A stretch of DNA of 61,500 nucleotides from CAYLHS01 sp964383535 (GCA_964383535.1 CAYLHS010000003.1:1-61500), one strand, 5' to 3'. Positions 41,518 through 50,793 are shown, counted from the stretch's first letter. Numbers and translations are program-made. Notes: generated by a model from the letters alone, not told the origin.

Positions 41518-43461
41518 ATGGCTGAACCAACCATCGCGCCATACGGGAGCTGGACCTCACCGTTCTCCGCGGACATGGCAGCGGCAGGCTCGGTACGGCT
41601 CGAGGCGCCGAGGATCGTCGGTGATCGTATCTACTGGCTGGAAGCGCGCCCGGAAGAGGACGGACGAGTCGTCCTCGTCCTCTACGAAGATGGCGCCACT
41701 CGCGACGTGACGCCGCAGCAGTTCTCCGTGCGGTCCAGCGTCCACGAATACGGCGGTGGCAGCTACCTGGTCTCGGGTGACACGGTCTACTTCTCGAACT
41801 GGAGCGACCAGCGGCTGTACCGCCAGGACCTCTACGGTGACCCGGCTCCCATCACTCCCGAACCTCCGGCTCCAAGCTCTTGGCGGTACGCCGACGGGAC
41901 ACTGTTCCAGGGAGGAATCGTGTGCGTCCGGGAGCGACACGAGGCAGAAGGCGTGGTCAACGAATTGGTGCTCATCGACGGCACCTCCGATCCCGTGATC
42001 CTCGTAGGCGGCCACGATTTCTTCTCTTCACCCCGCATGAGCCCTGACGGGACATCCCTCATCTGGCTGACATGGGACCATCCGAACATGCCGTGGGACG
42101 GATGTGAGCTGTGGAGCGCCGAGTACCGGGGCAGGGGCGAACTCGGACCCCGGCGCAGAATCGCAGGCAACCCCAACGAATCGATCGTCCAGCCAGAGTG
42201 GGGTCCCGGCGGATCCCTGTACTGGTTCTCCGATCGTTCCGGCTACTGGAACCTCTACAGAGACAACCGGCCTATCGCGCCGATGGATGCGGACTGTGCC
42301 GGGCCGGCATGGAGGTTCGGCGGCACCTACTTCGGTCCGCTCTCCAACGGTCGAGTACTCCTCACGGTGACAAGCGAGGGGTTCGATCGGCTCATGGTCG
42401 TCGACTCCGACGGGGATCAGTCTGCCGTGCCGACTCCTGCGGGGACCCACAGAGGCAACCTCGTCACCGACGGAGACAACACCGCGGTCATGATCTCGGG
42501 CTCCGGCTCGACGCGAGCTGCGGTGCTGAAGATCGATATCCCTACAGGCATCATCGAGACCCTTCGGAGTGCCGGCAGCTTCGACTCCGCATACGTTTCC
42601 CAGGCGCAACCCATCACGTTCGCGTCGGATGACGGGCCGACGCACGCGTTCTTCTACCCACCGCACAATCCCGACTTCGAAGGTCCCACCGGCGAGCTGC
42701 CCCCGCTCGTCGTCTTCAGCCACGGGGGCCCTACGAGCGCGTCACGGCCGGACCTCAACCCTGAAATACAGTTCTTCACGAGTCGCGGCCTGGCCGTTGT
42801 CGACGTGAACTACGGCGGAAGCACAGGGTACGGCCGCCGGTATCGGCAGAGGCTGCGAGAAACGTGGGGCATCGTGGATGCTCGAGACTGCATCGCTGCC
42901 GCCAAATACCTCGCCTCCCGCAAGCTCGTCGATGGACAACGCATGGCGATCCGAGGTGGCAGCGCCGGTGGATTCACGACCCTCACGGCCCTCATGTTCC
43001 ATGATGTCTTCCAGGTGGGCGCCTCGTACTACGGCGTAGCGGATCTCGAGGCGATGGTGAGAGACACGCACAAGTTCGAGTCGCGCTACTTCGACTCCCT
43101 CATCGGACCGTATCCTGAAATGGCGGGGCTCTACCACCGCCGATCCCCCATCAACTTCGCCGACCGGCTGTCACGTCCGATCATTCTCTTTCAAGGTCTG
43201 GACGATCGGGTCGTGCCACCCAGCCAGACCCTCGCACTCGTCCAGGCACTCAAGGATCACGGAATCCCGTACGTGTATGTGCCGTTCATGGGTGAGCAGC
43301 ATGGTTTCAGACAGGCGAAGAACATCTCCTCGGCGTTGACCCAGGAACTCTCCTTCTATGGCCAGGCACTCGGTTTCATTCCAAAGGACGTTCCGCTCCT
43401 CCTCCGCCAAAACGTCACGACGCTCGACCCCAAGCGGCGAGGGCCGAGATCACATTCGTGA
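41518..43461 (+). CDS. S9 family prolyl-oligopeptidase-like serine peptidase
   Basis: This 647-residue protein has an N-terminal beta-propeller (residues about 20-350, with WTSPFSADMAAAG, FSPRMSPDG-type repeats such as FFSSPRMSPDGTSLIWLTWD). A C-terminal alpha/beta hydrolase follows: PLVVFSHGGPTSASRP near residue 400, nucleophile in IRGGSAGGFTTLTAL near residue 480, Asp in FQGLDDRVVPP near residue 560, and His in GEQHGFRQAKN near residue 592. It probably degrades short peptides in the cytosol. AAGGGAG precedes the ATG. It is inserted between the two arginine blocks on the opposite strand. Confidence 0.92.
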   Translation: MAEPTIAPYGSWTSPFSADMAAAGSVRLEAPRIVGDRIYWLEARPEEDGRVVLVLYEDGATRDVTPQQFSVRSSVHEYGGGSYLVSGDTVYFSNWSDQRLYRQDLYGDPAPITPEPPAPSSWRYADGTLFQGGIVCVRERHEAEGVVNELVLIDGTSDPVILVGGHDFFSSPRMSPDGTSLIWLTWDHPNMPWDGCELWSAEYRGRGELGPRRRIAGNPNESIVQPEWGPGGSLYWFSDRSGYWNLYRDNRPIAPMDADCAGPAWRFGGTYFGPLSNGRVLLTVTSEGFDRLMVVDSDGDQSAVPTPAGTHRGNLVTDGDNTAVMISGSGSTRAAVLKIDIPTGIIETLRSAGSFDSAYVSQAQPITFASDDGPTHAFFYPPHNPDFEGPTGELPPLVVFSHGGPTSASRPDLNPEIQFFTSRGLAVVDVNYGGSTGYGRRYRQRLRETWGIVDARDCIAAAKYLASRKLVDGQRMAIRGGSAGGFTTLTALMFHDVFQVGASYYGVADLEAMVRDTHKFESRYFDSLIGPYPEMAGLYHRRSPINFADRLSRPIILFQGLDDRVVPPSQTLALVQALKDHGIPYVYVPFMGEQHGFRQAKNISSALTQELSFYGQALGFIPKDVPLLLRQNVTTLDPKRRGPRSHS

Positions 43462-43624
43462 GCCGATGCTCTGTTCGGCGATGTCGGTGATGACCTAGGT
43501 GAGTCTCTGCCGATAGCAGGAACGCAGACGCACCCACGCACCCCTGGCGCTTCGAGGACGAGGACCGATCAGCGGCGGGTTCTCGCCGTTCTCATAGGGG
43601 TGCCGGCCGTGGCACCGGCGACCC

Positions 43625-43831
43625 TCATCCCTCCATCCGCTGGATGATGCGAGTGACCGTATCTCTGTCGCTCGAGTGAACGAGGAGACGGTGGTGCTGG
43701 ACGACTCCCCACCACGGGAAACTGCCATCGTCATCACCTGCGAGGAGCTCCACCTCGACCCCCTCTGCCCTGCACGCCTCTGCCAGCAGCAACGCACGGA
43801 ATCGATCCGGTCCAGCGTCGACGTACTCCAC
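43625..43831 (-). CDS. Small DUF2007-like protein
   Basis: This 68-residue protein runs VEYVDAGPDRFRALLLAEAC, EGVEVELLAGDDDG and HHRLLVHSSDRDTVTRIIQR. The pattern of a sequence-switching subunit (hopping from one ligand-like strand to helix) resembles the short DUF2007 signal-transducing proteins. The role is unknown. The GTG start has a TAGTGT -10 box six bases upstream, so it may be expressed apart from argD, whose stop lies 25 bases before it on the same strand. Confidence 0.65.
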   Translation of the reverse strand: MEYVDAGPDRFRALLLAEACRAEGVEVELLAGDDDGSFPWWGVVQHHRLLVHSSDRDTVTRIIQRMEG

Positions 43832-43837
43832 ATCCTG

Positions 43838-43843
43838 ACACTA
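43838..43843 (-). promoter_or_regulatory. Putative -10 box (TAGTGT) for the DUF2007-like gene
   Basis: TAGTGT on the minus strand lies six bases before the GTG at 43831 in the short space after argD. No ribosome binding site is seen. Confidence 0.4.
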
Positions 43844-43856
43844 CCTGCGGAGACGG

Positions 43857-45032
43857 CTACCGGGCCGTGTCGACAGCCATCCGGAATCGCTCGACGGCGA
43901 GGTCGACATGTCCGGCCGTAATCGTCAGAGGGGGTGTGAACCGAACGGCGTCGTGGAGTGCGTTCAGGATCAGCCCCTCCTCCAGCGCCGCATCAACGAC
44001 CGCGCCCGGCGCGTCGACGGCGGCGGCTGCAAGCAGTCCGCGTCCTCGGACTTCATGCACCCCGTCGATCCTCCTGAGGCCGGCCATGAGTTGCTCCGAC
44101 CTCTCCGACGTGTTCCTCAGCAGACTACGAGACTCGATCTCATCCAATACGGCCAGCGCAGCACCACACACCACGGGTCCTCCGCCGAATGTCGTTGCGT
44201 GGTCGCCACGCTCGAACGCGTCGGCGACGTCTTCTCGAGCCATGCACGCACCGATCGGCAGGCCGTTGGCGAGACCTTTGGCGACCGTGGCAATGTCCGG
44301 CTCGAACCCCAGTGACTGCCACGAGAACCAGGTACCCGTCCGTCCCATCCCTGCCTGTACATCGTCGACGATGAGCAACACGTCCGACAGTTCGCATAGC
44401 TCGCGTACGTCACGGAGATAGCGCTCATCCAGGGGTCGCACCCCTCCCTCTCCCTGGGTTGTCTCGAGCATCACTGCGGCCGTTGCCGGGCCGATCTCGG
44501 ATCGCAACGCGCCGATATCGCCGGGAGGAACTTGCCGAAAGCCTGCAGGCAGTGGTTCAAAGACCGCCTGTTTGGCCGGCTGTCCGGTCGCGGCGAGCGT
44601 CGCGAGTGTTCTCCCGTGAAACGAACCCTCGAGTGAGATGACCTCGAATGCGCCGGGTCCTCTCCGCCGCTGTGACCATCGCCGCGCCAGCTTGATCGCG
44701 CACTCGTTCGCGGTTGCCCCGTCGTTGGCGAAGAACAACCGGTCGAGACCCGACAACCCGGAGAGCCGCTCGGCGAGTCGCACCTGAGGCTCCGTGTAGA
44801 AGAGGTTGGACACGTGCACCAGCTCACCCATCTGCGCGGCTACCGCATCCCGCACCCGAGGGTTCGCGTGCCCGACTCCGACGACGGCGATTCCCGACAG
44901 AAAGTCCAGGTATCGCCGACCTTCGTGATCGAATAGCCAGACGTCCTCGCCGCGAACGAACTCGACCGGATGCCTCTGGTACGTCTGCATGATGACGTGG
45001 TGCTCGCGATCGGCGATGGTCTCAGACATCAT
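43857..45032 (-). CDS. argD: Acetylornithine aminotransferase
   Basis: This 391-residue fold-type I PLP enzyme has DFLSGIAVVGVGHANPRV near residue 43, VSLEGSFHGRTLATLAATGQ-like segment near residue 131 (ISLEGSFHGRTLATLAATGQ), and LLIVDDVQAGMGRTGTWFSW near residue 221. The PLP-Lys is in TVAKGLANGLPIGACMA near residue 250. It transaminates N-acetylglutamate semialdehyde. Note VDDVQ where VDEVQ is usual: the second acidic residue of this motif is Asp instead of Glu. The ATG overlaps the argB stop by eleven bases. Confidence 0.94.
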   Translation of the reverse strand: MMSETIADREHHVIMQTYQRHPVEFVRGEDVWLFDHEGRRYLDFLSGIAVVGVGHANPRVRDAVAAQMGELVHVSNLFYTEPQVRLAERLSGLSGLDRLFFANDGATANECAIKLARRWSQRRRGPGAFEVISLEGSFHGRTLATLAATGQPAKQAVFEPLPAGFRQVPPGDIGALRSEIGPATAAVMLETTQGEGGVRPLDERYLRDVRELCELSDVLLIVDDVQAGMGRTGTWFSWQSLGFEPDIATVAKGLANGLPIGACMAREDVADAFERGDHATTFGGGPVVCGAALAVLDEIESRSLLRNTSERSEQLMAGLRRIDGVHEVRGRGLLAAAAVDAPGAVVDAALEEGLILNALHDAVRFTPPLTITAGHVDLAVERFRMAVDTAR

Positions 45033-45930
45033 CGAACCGGTGGATCATCGTGCCGATGCCTTCCGGCGTGAAGATCTCCAGCAGGATGGCATGCTGAATT
45101 CTCCCATCGAGAATGTGTGCGCGGTGGACGCCTGCCTCCATCGCCGCAATGCACGATGCCAGCTTTGGAAGCATCCCTCCTTGCACCTTCCCCGATCCGA
45201 GCAGCTCTCTGAGCTCACGCAGGGTCAAGCGCTCCAGCAGCCCCGACTGGCCTTCATGATCGTCGTACACCCCCTCGACGTCGGTCAGGTAGACGAGCTT
45301 CTCCGCCCGAAGTGCAGCGGCGATGGCGCCGGCTGCCGTGTCCGCATTGATGTTGTACACCTTGCCGTCGTGGGAGCCTCGACCGATTGGCGCGATGACG
45401 GGCACGAACCCCACGTCCAGGATGCGATCGATGACACCCGTATCGACCTCCTCGATCTCTCCCACGAACCCGAGCCGTTCATCCTTCTGTCGCACCGACA
45501 AGAGCCCCCCGTCTATCCCCGTCACCCCGACCGCGTTCGCGTCGTGCCCGATGAGCAGACGCACGATGTCAGGGTTCACCACTCCCGCAAGCACCGACTG
45601 CACGACCTCGGCGACGGACTCGTCGGTGACCCGGAGCCCGTCGACCCACGTCGACTCGATCCCCATCTTGCGGAGCGTCGACGTGATCTTCGGCCCTCCC
45701 CCATGGACGACCACTGGACGGATTCCCACCAGCGAGAGGAGCGTGACGTCTCCGGCAAAGCTGGACCTGAGATGCTCGTCGCTCATGGCCGAACCGCCAT
45801 ACTTGATGACCACGGTCTTTCCTCGATACTCCTGGAGATAGGGCATCGCCTCCATCAGGATCCTGGCCTTCGCCATCGTGACGGCGATCTTCGGCCGTAC
45901 GGGATCGGGTGCAACGTGTCCGGTAGCCAT
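45022..45930 (-). CDS. argB: Acetylglutamate kinase
   Basis: This 302-residue kinase phosphorylates N-acetylglutamate. VVIKYGGSAMSDEHLRSSFA near residue 39, VVVHGGGPKITSTLRKMGI near residue 65, the segment ADTAAGAIAAALRAEKLVYL near residue 194 and GGMLPKLASCIAAMEAGVH near residue 250 define the fold. The ATG at 45930 overlaps the argJ stop (TGATG). The N-terminal extension of about 20 residues is typical of arginine-sensitive forms, so feedback inhibition by arginine is possible (inference). Confidence 0.95.
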   Translation of the reverse strand: MATGHVAPDPVRPKIAVTMAKARILMEAMPYLQEYRGKTVVIKYGGSAMSDEHLRSSFAGDVTLLSLVGIRPVVVHGGGPKITSTLRKMGIESTWVDGLRVTDESVAEVVQSVLAGVVNPDIVRLLIGHDANAVGVTGIDGGLLSVRQKDERLGFVGEIEEVDTGVIDRILDVGFVPVIAPIGRGSHDGKVYNINADTAAGAIAAALRAEKLVYLTDVEGVYDDHEGQSGLLERLTLRELRELLGSGKVQGGMLPKLASCIAAMEAGVHRAHILDGRIQHAILLEIFTPEGIGTMIHRFDDV

Positions 45931-47069
45931 CAGGACGGCGCCCCGTTGAACAAGACGTACTCCGGAGTGAGGTCGGTGGTGACGATCCGCGCGGCTCCAG
46001 ACCCTCGGCCGATGGAGACCTCCACCTCGAAGTCGCCCACGATCGGGTCGAGCCGGCCGACTCCGACACCTCCGGAGGCCATCTGCGTGCCGTCGTACCG
46101 TATCTGCACCTCGTTGGGGTCGAAGACCACACCGGATGCACCGAGCGCGGCGATGATCCTTCCCCAATTCGGGTCGCCGCCATAGAACGACGATCGGACG
46201 AGTGCACTATCGGCGATCGCCTTGCCCGCCACTCGAGCGGTCGCGTTGTCGGCGGCGCCGGCGGCAACCCCAGGGACCACCCCCGCCCCCCCCGCCCCGG
46301 CCGGGGCCATCCGGAGCGCCAAATCGATGCACACCTCTGTGAGGAGCCGCTCGAAGGAGTCGCCGGACGGACGGATGCCGGACGCGCCCGAGGCAAGCGC
46401 CACAACGGTGTCGTTGGTGGACATGCATCCGTCCACATTCAACGAGTTGAACGACACATCGACAGCGTGCTGCAGCACGTCGGCCAGGACGTCGGGCTCG
46501 ACCACTGCGTCGGTCGTGATGACCGAGAGCATGGTGGCCATATCAGGCCTGAGCATTCCCGCACCCTTGGCCATGCCGCCGACGATGAACCCGTCAACGG
46601 CGAGATGCGCCTGCTTGGGCACCGTGTCGGTGGTCATGATTGCCATGGCCGCCGCATCACCTCCTTGGTCCGTGGTCGACGCGACCAACCTGTCGAGAGA
46701 CGCCAGGATGGTCTCGACGGGCAATCTGGTGCCGATTGGCCCCGTCGAGCACGGCAGGACATCGTCCGGTTCACATCCGAGCCGAGCCGCCAGCTTCTCG
46801 GTGATCGCTCTCGTTGCAGCGATTCCTTCGTCGCCCGTGGCGGCATTGGCGCATCCCGAGTTCAAGAGAACGGCGCGCAGCATGCCCCGTCTGGCCCGCT
46901 GGCGAGCGACGATGACCGGCGCCGCAGGAGCCCGCGATGTCGTGAAGACGGCTGCAGATACGACCGAAGCCCCGGCGTCGACCAGCGCGAGATCGAGTGC
47001 CCCTCCATCTTTGATGCCCGAAGCGACGCCACCGGCGACGAACCCTCGGGCAGCAGTCACTCCTCTCAT
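45930..47069 (-). CDS. argJ: Bifunctional ornithine acetyltransferase / N-acetylglutamate synthase
   Basis: This 379-residue protein has GFVAGGVASGIKDGG at the N-terminus. KGAGMLRPDMATMLSVITTD near residue 168 contains the autocatalytic Ala-Thr cleavage site (the Thr becomes the nucleophile). CMSTNDTVVALASGASG near residue 215 and GDPNWGRIIAALG near residue 300 follow. It recycles the acetyl group from acetylornithine. Its ATG overlaps the argC stop (ATGA). Confidence 0.95.
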   Translation of the reverse strand: MRGVTAARGFVAGGVASGIKDGGALDLALVDAGASVVSAAVFTTSRAPAAPVIVARQRARRGMLRAVLLNSGCANAATGDEGIAATRAITEKLAARLGCEPDDVLPCSTGPIGTRLPVETILASLDRLVASTTDQGGDAAAMAIMTTDTVPKQAHLAVDGFIVGGMAKGAGMLRPDMATMLSVITTDAVVEPDVLADVLQHAVDVSFNSLNVDGCMSTNDTVVALASGASGIRPSGDSFERLLTEVCIDLALRMAPAGAGGAGVVPGVAAGAADNATARVAGKAIADSALVRSSFYGGDPNWGRIIAALGASGVVFDPNEVQIRYDGTQMASGGVGVGRLDPIVGDFEVEVSIGRGSGAARIVTTDLTPEYVLFNGAPS

Positions 47070-48091
47070 GGCATCAACCCTGCGGCAGACAGGCCCACGG
47101 TCTCCGGCAGTCCGAGCATCAGGTTCGCCGCCTGAATGGCCTGGCCGGCGGCCCCCTTGAGCAGGTTGTCGATCGCACAGATGATGATCGCGTTCCCGGA
47201 GGGCTGGTCGACGAACGCCGTCACGATGGCCCTGTTGGATCCAACGACCCAGCGCGTCTGCGGTGACTCACCGACGACGTCCACGAACGGGGCCCCCGCG
47301 TACGCGTCGGCCAAAATGTCGAGTAGCTCCGCACGCGACGCCGAACGCAGCAGCGGAACGGTCGTTGTCGCCAGCATGCCCCGAAGCATCGGTACGAGGT
47401 GCGGGGTGAACACGACCGTTGCGTCGACGCCGGTCGCCCTCTCGATGCCCATCTCCATCTCCGGCCGGTGTCGGTGCGACGCGACCCCGTAGGCTCGAAC
47501 ACCCTCGGCGACCGAGCCAAAGAGAAGATCCGCCTTCAGTGACCTGCCGGCTCCTGAAAGCCCGGACATCGCGTCGACCACGATTCGTCCAGCGTCGACG
47601 AACCCCGCCCTCACGAGAGGTACCAGACCCAGCAACGCGGCCGTGGGATAGCAGCCAGGCGAGGCAACGAGGCGAGCGTTCGCCACCTCGAAGAGCTCCG
47701 GGAGGCCGTACGCCCATTGGGAGAGCGCCTCCGGGGCCGGATGGATCACCCCATACGCATCGAGATATCGGTCGGGTGTGTCCAACCGGAAATCGCTCCC
47801 GAGATCGATGACCCGAACTCCTCTGTCGGCAAAGGCGATCCCTGGCTCAGTAGACGCACCGTGCGGGAGTGCCATCAGAACCAGATCGACATCGGGAACC
47901 GATGGCGGATCGATCCCACCGAGCACGCGATCGCCTCGTGTGAGTTGGGGGTGCACCTCGTCCAGGCGGCTCCCCGCCGCCGAGTGTGCCCCGAGATACA
48001 CCGCATCGAATGAAGGGTGAGCATCGATCAGTCGAACGAGCTCACCACCCGCGTAGCCAGACGCGCCCAGGATCGCAACAGACACAGCCAT
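47066..48091 (-). CDS. argC: N-acetyl-gamma-glutamyl-phosphate reductase
   Basis: This 341-residue NADPH enzyme starts MAVSVAILGASGYAGGELVR (nucleotide-binding motif). LVASPGCYPTAALLGLVPLV near residue 148 carries the catalytic Cys, and MSGLSGAGRS, ASHRHRPEME follow. The ATG at 48091 is preferred to a GTG two codons upstream because it lies nine bases after the -10 box, exactly as argR does. It is first in argC-argJ-argB-argD. Confidence 0.95.
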   Translation of the reverse strand: MAVSVAILGASGYAGGELVRLIDAHPSFDAVYLGAHSAAGSRLDEVHPQLTRGDRVLGGIDPPSVPDVDLVLMALPHGASTEPGIAFADRGVRVIDLGSDFRLDTPDRYLDAYGVIHPAPEALSQWAYGLPELFEVANARLVASPGCYPTAALLGLVPLVRAGFVDAGRIVVDAMSGLSGAGRSLKADLLFGSVAEGVRAYGVASHRHRPEMEMGIERATGVDATVVFTPHLVPMLRGMLATTTVPLLRSASRAELLDILADAYAGAPFVDVVGESPQTRWVVGSNRAIVTAFVDQPSGNAIIICAIDNLLKGAAGQAIQAANLMLGLPETVGLSAAGLMP

Positions 48092-48100
48092 GAACACGTG

Positions 48101-48129
48101 ACTATACGCATGGTTGCATGACTATGCAA
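48101..48129 (-). promoter_or_regulatory. argC-argJ-argB-argD promoter with ArgR operator
   Basis: On the minus strand -35 TTGCAT (48129-48124), a 17-base spacer and -10 TATAGT (48106-48101) precede the argC ATG by nine bases. The 25 bases 48104-48128 differ from 41377-41401 at only a few central positions. The plus strand carries TGCATGACTATGCA at 48115-48128. Confidence 0.85.
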
Positions 48130-48213
48130 AGCTGACGCTCGTGGTGTCCCCGACTGCCGGGAACGGGGTACGACCGGCGCAGCCCGGGTTCCGAAGTACG
48201 GACCGAGCTTCAC

Positions 48214-49596
48214 TCAGTCCTCTCTCCTCTCCCACCACTGTCGGAGCAGCTCATATGCCTCTTCCTCGGTGTAGGGACCGTGGTCGATGCGATGCTCGGT
48301 CAGCATCCTCATCGCCTCGCCGACGACAGGACCTGGCTGGACTCCCAGGAACGCCATGACGCCGTTTCCGTCGATCGGCGGCCTGAGCGCATCGATGGCT
48401 TCCTTTGCGCGTAGCTCGGCGATTCGCACTTCGAGTTCGTCGATTCTCTGTTGGATGGCCCGTGCTCTCGCCTCGTTCCTCGTCGTGACGTCACATCGCA
48501 CCAGTTGATTCAGGTCGTCGAGCAGCGGCCCGGCGTCCCTGACGTACCGCCGGACGGCGGAATCGGTCCATCCCATCTTGAACGTATGTGGCCGCAGGTG
48601 GAGAAAGACCAGGCGGGACACGCTCTCGATCTCGCTCTTCGGGAAGCGCAGAACACGGAGACGTTCTCGCGCCAATCGGGCGCCGACCACCTCGTGGTGA
48701 TGGAACGACACACCACCGTCGGCGAACTGCCTCGTCTCCGGCTTGCCGATGTCGTGCAGAAGTGCGGCGAGGCGCAGCCGAAGGTTCGGTTCGCACTTGT
48801 CGACCACCGCGAGTGTGTGCGCAAGGACATCCTTGTGTCGCTGCAGCGGGTCTCTCGCGTCTTCGAGTGCAGCCACCTCCGGAAGGAACTCGGCCGCCAG
48901 CCCGCTGTCAACCATCGCTGCCAACGCCTCTCCGGGCGCCGGAGCGACGAGGAGTCGTGACAGCTCGTCGCGGATTCGCTCTGCTGAAACCACGCGCAGC
49001 CGGTCGTGCATGACCCCCACGGCGTGGAGTGCCTCGGTTGACGCGTCGAATTCGAGTGTCGCCATGAACCGGAAGAGTCGCAGCATCCTCAGTGGGTCGT
49101 CGGAGAAGGAGATCTCTGCACCGATCGGTGTCCGGAGGATCCGCTTGTGGAGATCTGCGAGGGCGCCATACGGATCGATCATTTGCGGCTCGGGCAGGAG
49201 CTCGAGTGCGGCAGAGTTCACCGTGAAATCCCGTCGCGAGAGGTCGGTAACCAAGTCGTCGGAGAACCGAACGGTCGGTTTGCGGCTCTCATCCCGGTAG
49301 ACCTCCTGACGGAATGTGGTGATCTCGTGCACGACACCGCCTTTCAGCACGCCGATCGTGCCGAACTGGGCGCCCACCGTGAATGTGTCGTCCGCCCATC
49401 CGTCCACGGTCTCGAGTATCTGCTCGGGCCGGGCCTCAGTGGTGAAGTCCAGATCGGCGTGCACCCGTCCGAGCAACAGATCGCGCACTGATCCCCCGAC
49501 GAGATAGAGGTGGAACCCGGCATCGAGAAACAGCCGAGATACCTGGAGTGGAGTGCGAGCAGGATCGAGAAGCCACCCGAGCCGTTCAGGAATCAT
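48214..49596 (-). CDS. pcnA: tRNA nucleotidyltransferase / poly(A) polymerase family (CCA-adding enzyme)
   Basis: This 460-residue protein has the class II nucleotidyltransferase head: LVGGSVRDLLLGRVHADLDF near residue 32, RRDFTVNSAALEL near residue 119 and DDPLRMLRLFRFMA near residue 163. An HD domain follows (ALLHDIGKPETRQFADGG near residue 271, FHHHEVVGA). It adds or repairs tRNA 3' CCA ends. The HD domain and length match the actinobacterial pcnA at this locus (Rv3907c). The ATG at 49596 has TATCCT seven bases upstream and no ribosome binding site. Confidence 0.93.
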   Translation of the reverse strand: MIPERLGWLLDPARTPLQVSRLFLDAGFHLYLVGGSVRDLLLGRVHADLDFTTEARPEQILETVDGWADDTFTVGAQFGTIGVLKGGVVHEITTFRQEVYRDESRKPTVRFSDDLVTDLSRRDFTVNSAALELLPEPQMIDPYGALADLHKRILRTPIGAEISFSDDPLRMLRLFRFMATLEFDASTEALHAVGVMHDRLRVVSAERIRDELSRLLVAPAPGEALAAMVDSGLAAEFLPEVAALEDARDPLQRHKDVLAHTLAVVDKCEPNLRLRLAALLHDIGKPETRQFADGGVSFHHHEVVGARLARERLRVLRFPKSEIESVSRLVFLHLRPHTFKMGWTDSAVRRYVRDAGPLLDDLNQLVRCDVTTRNEARARAIQQRIDELEVRIAELRAKEAIDALRPPIDGNGVMAFLGVQPGPVVGEAMRMLTEHRIDHGPYTEEEAYELLRQWWERRED

Positions 49597-49603
49597 CGGC
49601 GTC

Positions 49604-49609
49604 AGGATA
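49604..49609 (-). promoter_or_regulatory. Putative -10 box (TATCCT) for leaderless pcnA mRNA
   Basis: TATCCT on the minus strand is seven bases before the pcnA ATG, with GACGCCG between. Confidence 0.45.
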
Positions 49610-49657
49610 GGCCGGGGACGCCTGGCGCCCGTCCCCGGCCAGTTGCCCCACTCCACC

Positions 49658-50740
49658 TCAGGTCTTCACGAGACCAAGCTGTTCGATCTTGACCTTGAAA
49701 TCGTGGGGGTTGCTCGCAGCGCCGAGCGCAGCCTCATAGCTGATCGTTCCCTTCTTGAAGAGCCCGAGGATCGCTTGATCGAAGGACTGCATTCCGTAGA
49801 ACTCGCCCTCTTTGATCACGTCTGTGAGTGTATGGGTGTTCTTCTCGTCTACGATCCGGTCGAAGACCCTTGCGTTCATGGTCAGCACCTCTACGGCGGG
49901 CACTCGTCCGTGGCCGTCGAACCTGTCCACCAGCCGCATGCTGACGACACCTCTCAACATGCCGGCGAGCAAGAGTCGAACCTGCTTCTGCTGGTACGGC
50001 GGAAAGAAGTCGACGATTCGGCTGATCGTCTCGGTGGCGTCGATCGTGTGGAGCGACGAGAGAACGAGGTGTCCCGTCTCGGCCGCCTTGAGCGCCGCTC
50101 TGACCGTCTCGGCGTCTCGCATCTCGCCGATCATGATGACGTCGGGATCCTGACGAAGAACGCGCTTCAGCGCTTCTGCGAAGTTCTCGGTATCGACACC
50201 GATCTCCCGCTGCGAGACAATTCCGAGCTTGTCCGTGTGCAGCACCTCGATGGGATCTTCGATGGTGAGGATGTTGACCTTCCGCGTGCTGTTGATGTGA
50301 TCGATCATCGCTGCGAGGGTGGTCGTCTTTCCCGATCCGGTTGGACCGGTGACCAGCACCAGGCCCCTGGGCTCCAGTGCCAGCTTCTCGAGGACTGGTG
50401 GAAGTCCGAGCTCGACATAGCCGGGGCTCTCCGACAGGACACGCCTGATGACGATCGACACCGACCCGCGCTGTCGATACACATTCACCCGAAATCTCCC
50501 CAACTGGGATCGCCCGTAGGCGAAGTCCGCCTCACCCTTGGTGCGGAACTCCGCTGCTGCCATCTCCGAGAAGAGCGAGTTCGCGAATGCCTCGGTGTCG
50601 GCCGGTGTGAGATCGGGCAGACTGGTTGGGTGTAGCTCGCCATCGATGCGCATCACGGGTGGTGACCCGACCTTCAGGTGGAGGTCGGACGCGTCCACTT
50701 CTCGCATCTTTGCGAGGAGTTCGTCAATGGGAACGGCCAT
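49658..50740 (-). CDS. pilT: PilT-type twitching-motility ATPase
   Basis: This 360-residue secretion-superfamily ATPase has an N-terminal ASDLHLKVGSPPVMRIDGEL PAS-like domain, Walker A VTGPTGSGKTTTLAAMID near residue 130, Asp box and Walker B DPDVIMIGEMRDAETVRAAL near residue 200, and a His box LSSLHTIDATETISRIVDFF near residue 225. PilT powers retraction of type IV pili. No other pilus gene is in the window, so it is an orphan here. The ATG at 50740 has AGAGGAAG upstream. Confidence 0.93.
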   Translation of the reverse strand: MAVPIDELLAKMREVDASDLHLKVGSPPVMRIDGELHPTSLPDLTPADTEAFANSLFSEMAAAEFRTKGEADFAYGRSQLGRFRVNVYRQRGSVSIVIRRVLSESPGYVELGLPPVLEKLALEPRGLVLVTGPTGSGKTTTLAAMIDHINSTRKVNILTIEDPIEVLHTDKLGIVSQREIGVDTENFAEALKRVLRQDPDVIMIGEMRDAETVRAALKAAETGHLVLSSLHTIDATETISRIVDFFPPYQQKQVRLLLAGMLRGVVSMRLVDRFDGHGRVPAVEVLTMNARVFDRIVDEKNTHTLTDVIKEGEFYGMQSFDQAILGLFKKGTISYEAALGAASNPHDFKVKIEQLGLVKT

Positions 50741-50793
50741 GCTCACTTCCTCTCAGCACAAGGTGTATCGGCTCCGCGAGCGACTTCTTGACT

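Noticed and set aside
43560..43620. GGTGCC-N6-GGCACC hairpin between the S9 peptidase and the DUF2007-like gene
   Set aside because: The stem is only 6 bp without a T-tract on either strand, so a terminator call is not justified.
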